Source: Lota lota (Eukaryota; Chordata; Actinopteri; Gadiformes; Lotidae). Taken from it: DNA of 64,000 bases. Shown here in pieces: positions 60,962 to 64,000 of this stretch. Location: positions 2,833,542 to 2,897,541 of the forward strand of contig JACYXH010000312.1 of the NCBI GenBank assembly GCA_026745465.1, read 5' to 3'. Both the position numbers and the translations under genes were made by a program. The first letter of the stretch is position 1, and every line of letters begins with the position of its first letter. The notes beneath the pieces are model-generated. The model saw nothing but the letters and a program-made list of their open reading frames with translations. It ran no database searches and was not told where the DNA came from.

Positions 60962-62179
60962 ACCAAGTCTTTTTTAATAAAAATACAAGGGCTCTACTTC
61001 CTCAATCTGATCTTTATTCTGCCCAGATGAGGATGAAATAATTTCGCACTCCAGTCTAAAAATAATTCAAACATGTGAAGGTTAAGCGTTTTTATGATTT
61101 ATAAATATTTCATTCACATTGGCACACACATGTTCATAAAAATAAATTGACCCATATTTTAAATAATTGAAATAAAGTGTTGTAATCAATAAATGCCATT
61201 TACTACTTAGTAGGATATCCTACTATCAGATGCTGTGTATGTTTTAAAAACCATGTACTGTTTGCATATTGTTTGTTAATAGTATAAATTAGAGAATTTG
61301 TTTTTGGCTATTTTTACTCTGCATTGTTAGATATTGTTTGTTGTACATTAGTAACTATATAGCTATATTGAATTATAGTAACCCCCTTGTCTCTGTGTAT
61401 CAGGTTAAGAAACCTTGATCTGGCTATAAGGCTTTTTTTTCTGTAATGTCTTCTTAGCAAATTACAACGAAACTCAGAGAAGGATTTTGACCGTTCATTT
61501 TTTACAACTTCAGGGCTACTCCTTGTCTTACATGTTGGACGGTGGTGACACCATAAATATCCCAAGAACACGTCATTACAACCAAAATACTTTACTAAAC
61601 TGTGTTCTCTACCACATGGAGACCACGGATGCACTGACTTCATCTCTGTGTTGACCGCCTCAATGTCAGGGCCTCGGTGTGAAAGAGGTTCCTCCCGTGC
61701 AGAAACAGTTAAACTCTTCTTCTTTTTTTTGGCGCATGTGTGTGTGATGAGAGCCTTCGATAAGACATGTTGGTGTGTAAGCTGTATCTTCCAGGACCCG
61801 CTGACACCCAATGTCAACAATATTAAAGTGTTTTATTTGCTGGGCGTCAGTTTTTACATTCATGTTGCATCTTGAGTTTCCAATGATGAACATAGTATGT
61901 GAACCAAGAGATGCCTTTCTTTATGTTCATGAAACCCTCAAAGAAAAAATGGCTGTTGAAAACCATTCTGTTTGGGTAACACGAAGAGTTGGTGAACATT
62001 TCAGTGTAATTTTACAGAGCGATCTATTTCTATCGGCTGCACAACCTTAGCTCAAGGAAATATATTGTGCAAACTCTGAGCCCAAGAGCACAGTGTCTGC
62101 TGATACGTGATCACACGACCTGCTACACGACTGCAGCAAGTGTTAAGACCACCAGTGGTTTGTGTTTTTCAGCTACAGG
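60962..62179 (+). other. 3' flank of gene G
   Basis: Near copy of 27462-28692. No gene supported. Confidence 0.5.
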
Positions 62180-62320
62180 ATGTTAGCATGGTTTTCCTGT
62201 GTACTTCTCGTCAGCTTACTCCATTTTCCAATTGTTACGATGTGCACAGTGTTTGGTGGTATGAAAAGAGAAGTTTTATTTGTCCATCTTTTTCAAAACA
62301 TAATATTAGTTTTCTGTATT
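62180..62320 (+). pseudogene. Orphan leader-like exon (copy 6)
   Basis: MLAWFSCVLLVSLL then HFPIVTM; a short deletion relative to copy 4 removes the end of the leader. Confidence 0.45.
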
Positions 62321-62734
62321 TACTAAAACAACATACTTAAATTAATTAATAAATTGATAAATTGCATCATATTGTGGTGAATCTTTTTGATTAGAGAAAA
62401 ATGCTACCCTTGCAGTTATCTGCCTAGCAACTCTAACAGCTTGACATTTTATTTGCATTTTTTTAAAAACAGCTTGACAGCATTCAAATAACTTGACAAT
62501 GTTTAACATTTGTTTCATTTTATTTGTAATGTATCTCTTGAGAGTGTTTTGGCAACAAGTAGGGCAAAGGTTATCTGTGGGCAGTGTTGAAAATGAATTG
62601 AACAGGGTTACTCTAGGGAAGTTAAATTCTCTGTGCAACACATTGCACACACGTGAGAGCAGCCAATCCGAGTGCTCTGCAGTGCGTGATGCCCCCGCCC
62701 CTTTTTTGAGTGAAAACGACCCTCTTATTTGACT
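62321..62734. other. Duplicated non-coding DNA
   Basis: Matches 28840-29243; no gene. Confidence 0.45.
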
Positions 62735-63540
62735 CTCTTGTATGCGCATCAGCTGAATCCCCCTCTTCTAGAGCGTATCAGACAGGAGGAGCCGTCGCTC
62801 ATTCTGGAACCCGGAGTGTCGTCCTTGTGGTTCCCAGAGTTAGCGGTGCTCTGGTGCACGGTGACTTGGCCGGTGCAGGTCAGACTGGATGAGCTTTCAC
62901 AAGCACAAGGGACAGTTCACCAATCGTCTGTTGGGCGTTTGTTGGTTTGGCTTCTGAGAGGTGGATTCTGCAGGGCAGAGGTTTGCCTTCAGCAGTTATC
63001 AGCACAATTCAGAGTGCCCGCGCACCCTTCCACCTCCTCCCTCACACTTTTGGTGTGACAGCAGTCACGTTGTCCTATCTCGTTCTGAGGTGGGAAGCAT
63101 GCTTCGTTTCTTACAGTGATTCCTGGAGTAATGTTTGGCTTTTTCCACCGTTAAAGTCTATGCAGCATCCGTTTCGGCTGGCCAAGTAGGCTGTGATGGT
63201 AAACCGTTTTGTAGTCATCCCCTGGTCAAGAGATTCTTGCCTGGGGCTAGACATGTAAAATCAGTTTCCCTTGTGCTTACACCAAGCTGGGCTCTTCCCA
63301 CCGTTTTGCAAGGCTTATCTAGGGACACTTTCGAGCCTCTGTCTCAAGCCCCTTTGGATGCTCTATCTTTTAAGACGGCACTTTTACTCGTTTAGGTTTC
63401 TGCAAAGCGTGCAGGTGAGTTGGCGCTCTGTCAGCCTAAGCTGCTTGATACTCTATGAGGACAGCTATTTAGCGCTAACCTTGACAGTTCATTTGTCGCG
63501 CTTTCAGGGCTACTCCTTGTCTTACATGTAGGACTGTGGT
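62735..63540 (+). mobile_element. DIRS-like retrotransposon fragment (copy 2)
   Basis: Continues the sequence of 29757-29927 beyond the inversion junction. Around 63340-63400 the frame contains PLDALSFKTALLLV, which resembles the tyrosine recombinase of DIRS-type elements. Many stops and frame changes make it a relic. Confidence 0.5.
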
Positions 63541-64000
63541 GGCACCATAAATATCCCAAGAACACGTCATTACAACCAAACTACTTTATTAAACTGTGTT
63601 CACTACCACATGGAGACCACTGATGTACAGAGGCCTGCTAACATGATGACATCATCTCTGTGTGGACCTCCATAATGTCAGGGCCTCTATGTGTGTATGA
63701 GGGGCTCCTCCCATGCAGACTCAGTTAAACTCCTCTTCTTTGTGTGTTTGTGTGTGTGCTTGAGAGCCTTTGATAAGACATGTTGGTGTGTAAGGACCTG
63801 CTGACCCACGATGCTTGGTATGAAACTGTTCTTTTGCCAGACAACCTAGAAACAAACACTTTTTACATTCATTTTATTTCTTTAGTTTTTAATGATGAAG
63901 ATAATATGTGAACCAAGAGGCGCCTGTCTTTATGTTCATGAAAGACTAAATCCCTAAATCACTATTTTCAGTTGAAAACCGTTCTGTTTGGGTCTTACGA
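63541..64000 (+). other. Start of the next receptor-unit flank
   Basis: Reverse complement of about 35760-36180, so the unit order leader exon, DIRS fragment, 3' block continues past the window edge. No gene. Confidence 0.5.

Overview
This window looks like nuclear DNA of a bony fish. The genes have introns with GT-AG junctions, coding density is low, long (CA)n tracts are frequent, and the mobile elements (BEL/Pao, Ty3/gypsy chromovirus, DIRS-like, hAT and MITE families) are typical of teleost genomes. A salmoniform or esociform fish is possible, but that is a guess. No bacterial features, CRISPR arrays, rRNA or tRNA genes were seen.

The core is a tandem array of small single-Ig-domain receptor genes, here called A to G on the + strand plus one inverted, truncated copy H. 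Each gene has five exons: a 37-nt leader exon, one V-type Ig exon, one transmembrane exon, one short cytoplasmic exon and one exon carrying ITIM-type tyrosine motifs. Splice phases are the same throughout (1, 1, 1, 0). Joined exons stay open in A, C, D, F and G (227 to 259 aa). B stays open only if an internal splice acceptor is used. E is split by a very young LTR retrotransposon. Products are predicted type I membrane inhibitory receptors, probably of leukocytes. I cannot assign them to a named family; they resemble fish NITR/CD300-like receptors only in general design.

Layout: 1-2621 BEL/Pao Gag fragment and broken hAT transposase; 3.4-5.7 kb gene A; 9.3-11.6 kb gene B; 14.8-16.9 kb gene C; 17.6-18.5 kb inverted receptor relic; 19.3-20.3 kb chromovirus 3' end with a 22-bp minisatellite; 24.7-27.5 kb gene D; 29.2-29.9 kb DIRS-like fragment; 29.93-36.19 kb inverted block with pseudogene H; 37.1-44.1 kb gene E interrupted by a 4,774-bp Ty3/gypsy element; 44.1-52.4 kb and 52.4-61.0 kb two units of a recent ~8-kb tandem duplication carrying genes F and G; 61-64 kb flank with a second DIRS-like fragment.

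The array appears modular. Two Ig-exon types (short: A, B, C, H; long: D, E, F, G) are combined with two tail types (type I with two ITIM-like motifs: A, B, D, G; type II with one: C, E, F). This suggests exchange through intron 2 and inside the transmembrane exon. Each unit also carries a conserved CCAAT block 89 or 91 bp before the ATG and, in most units, a (CA)n tract with a short conserved exon-like module upstream. Type I units also carry an orphan leader-like exon downstream. All coordinates were read by eye from the sequence; no alignment or database search was run.
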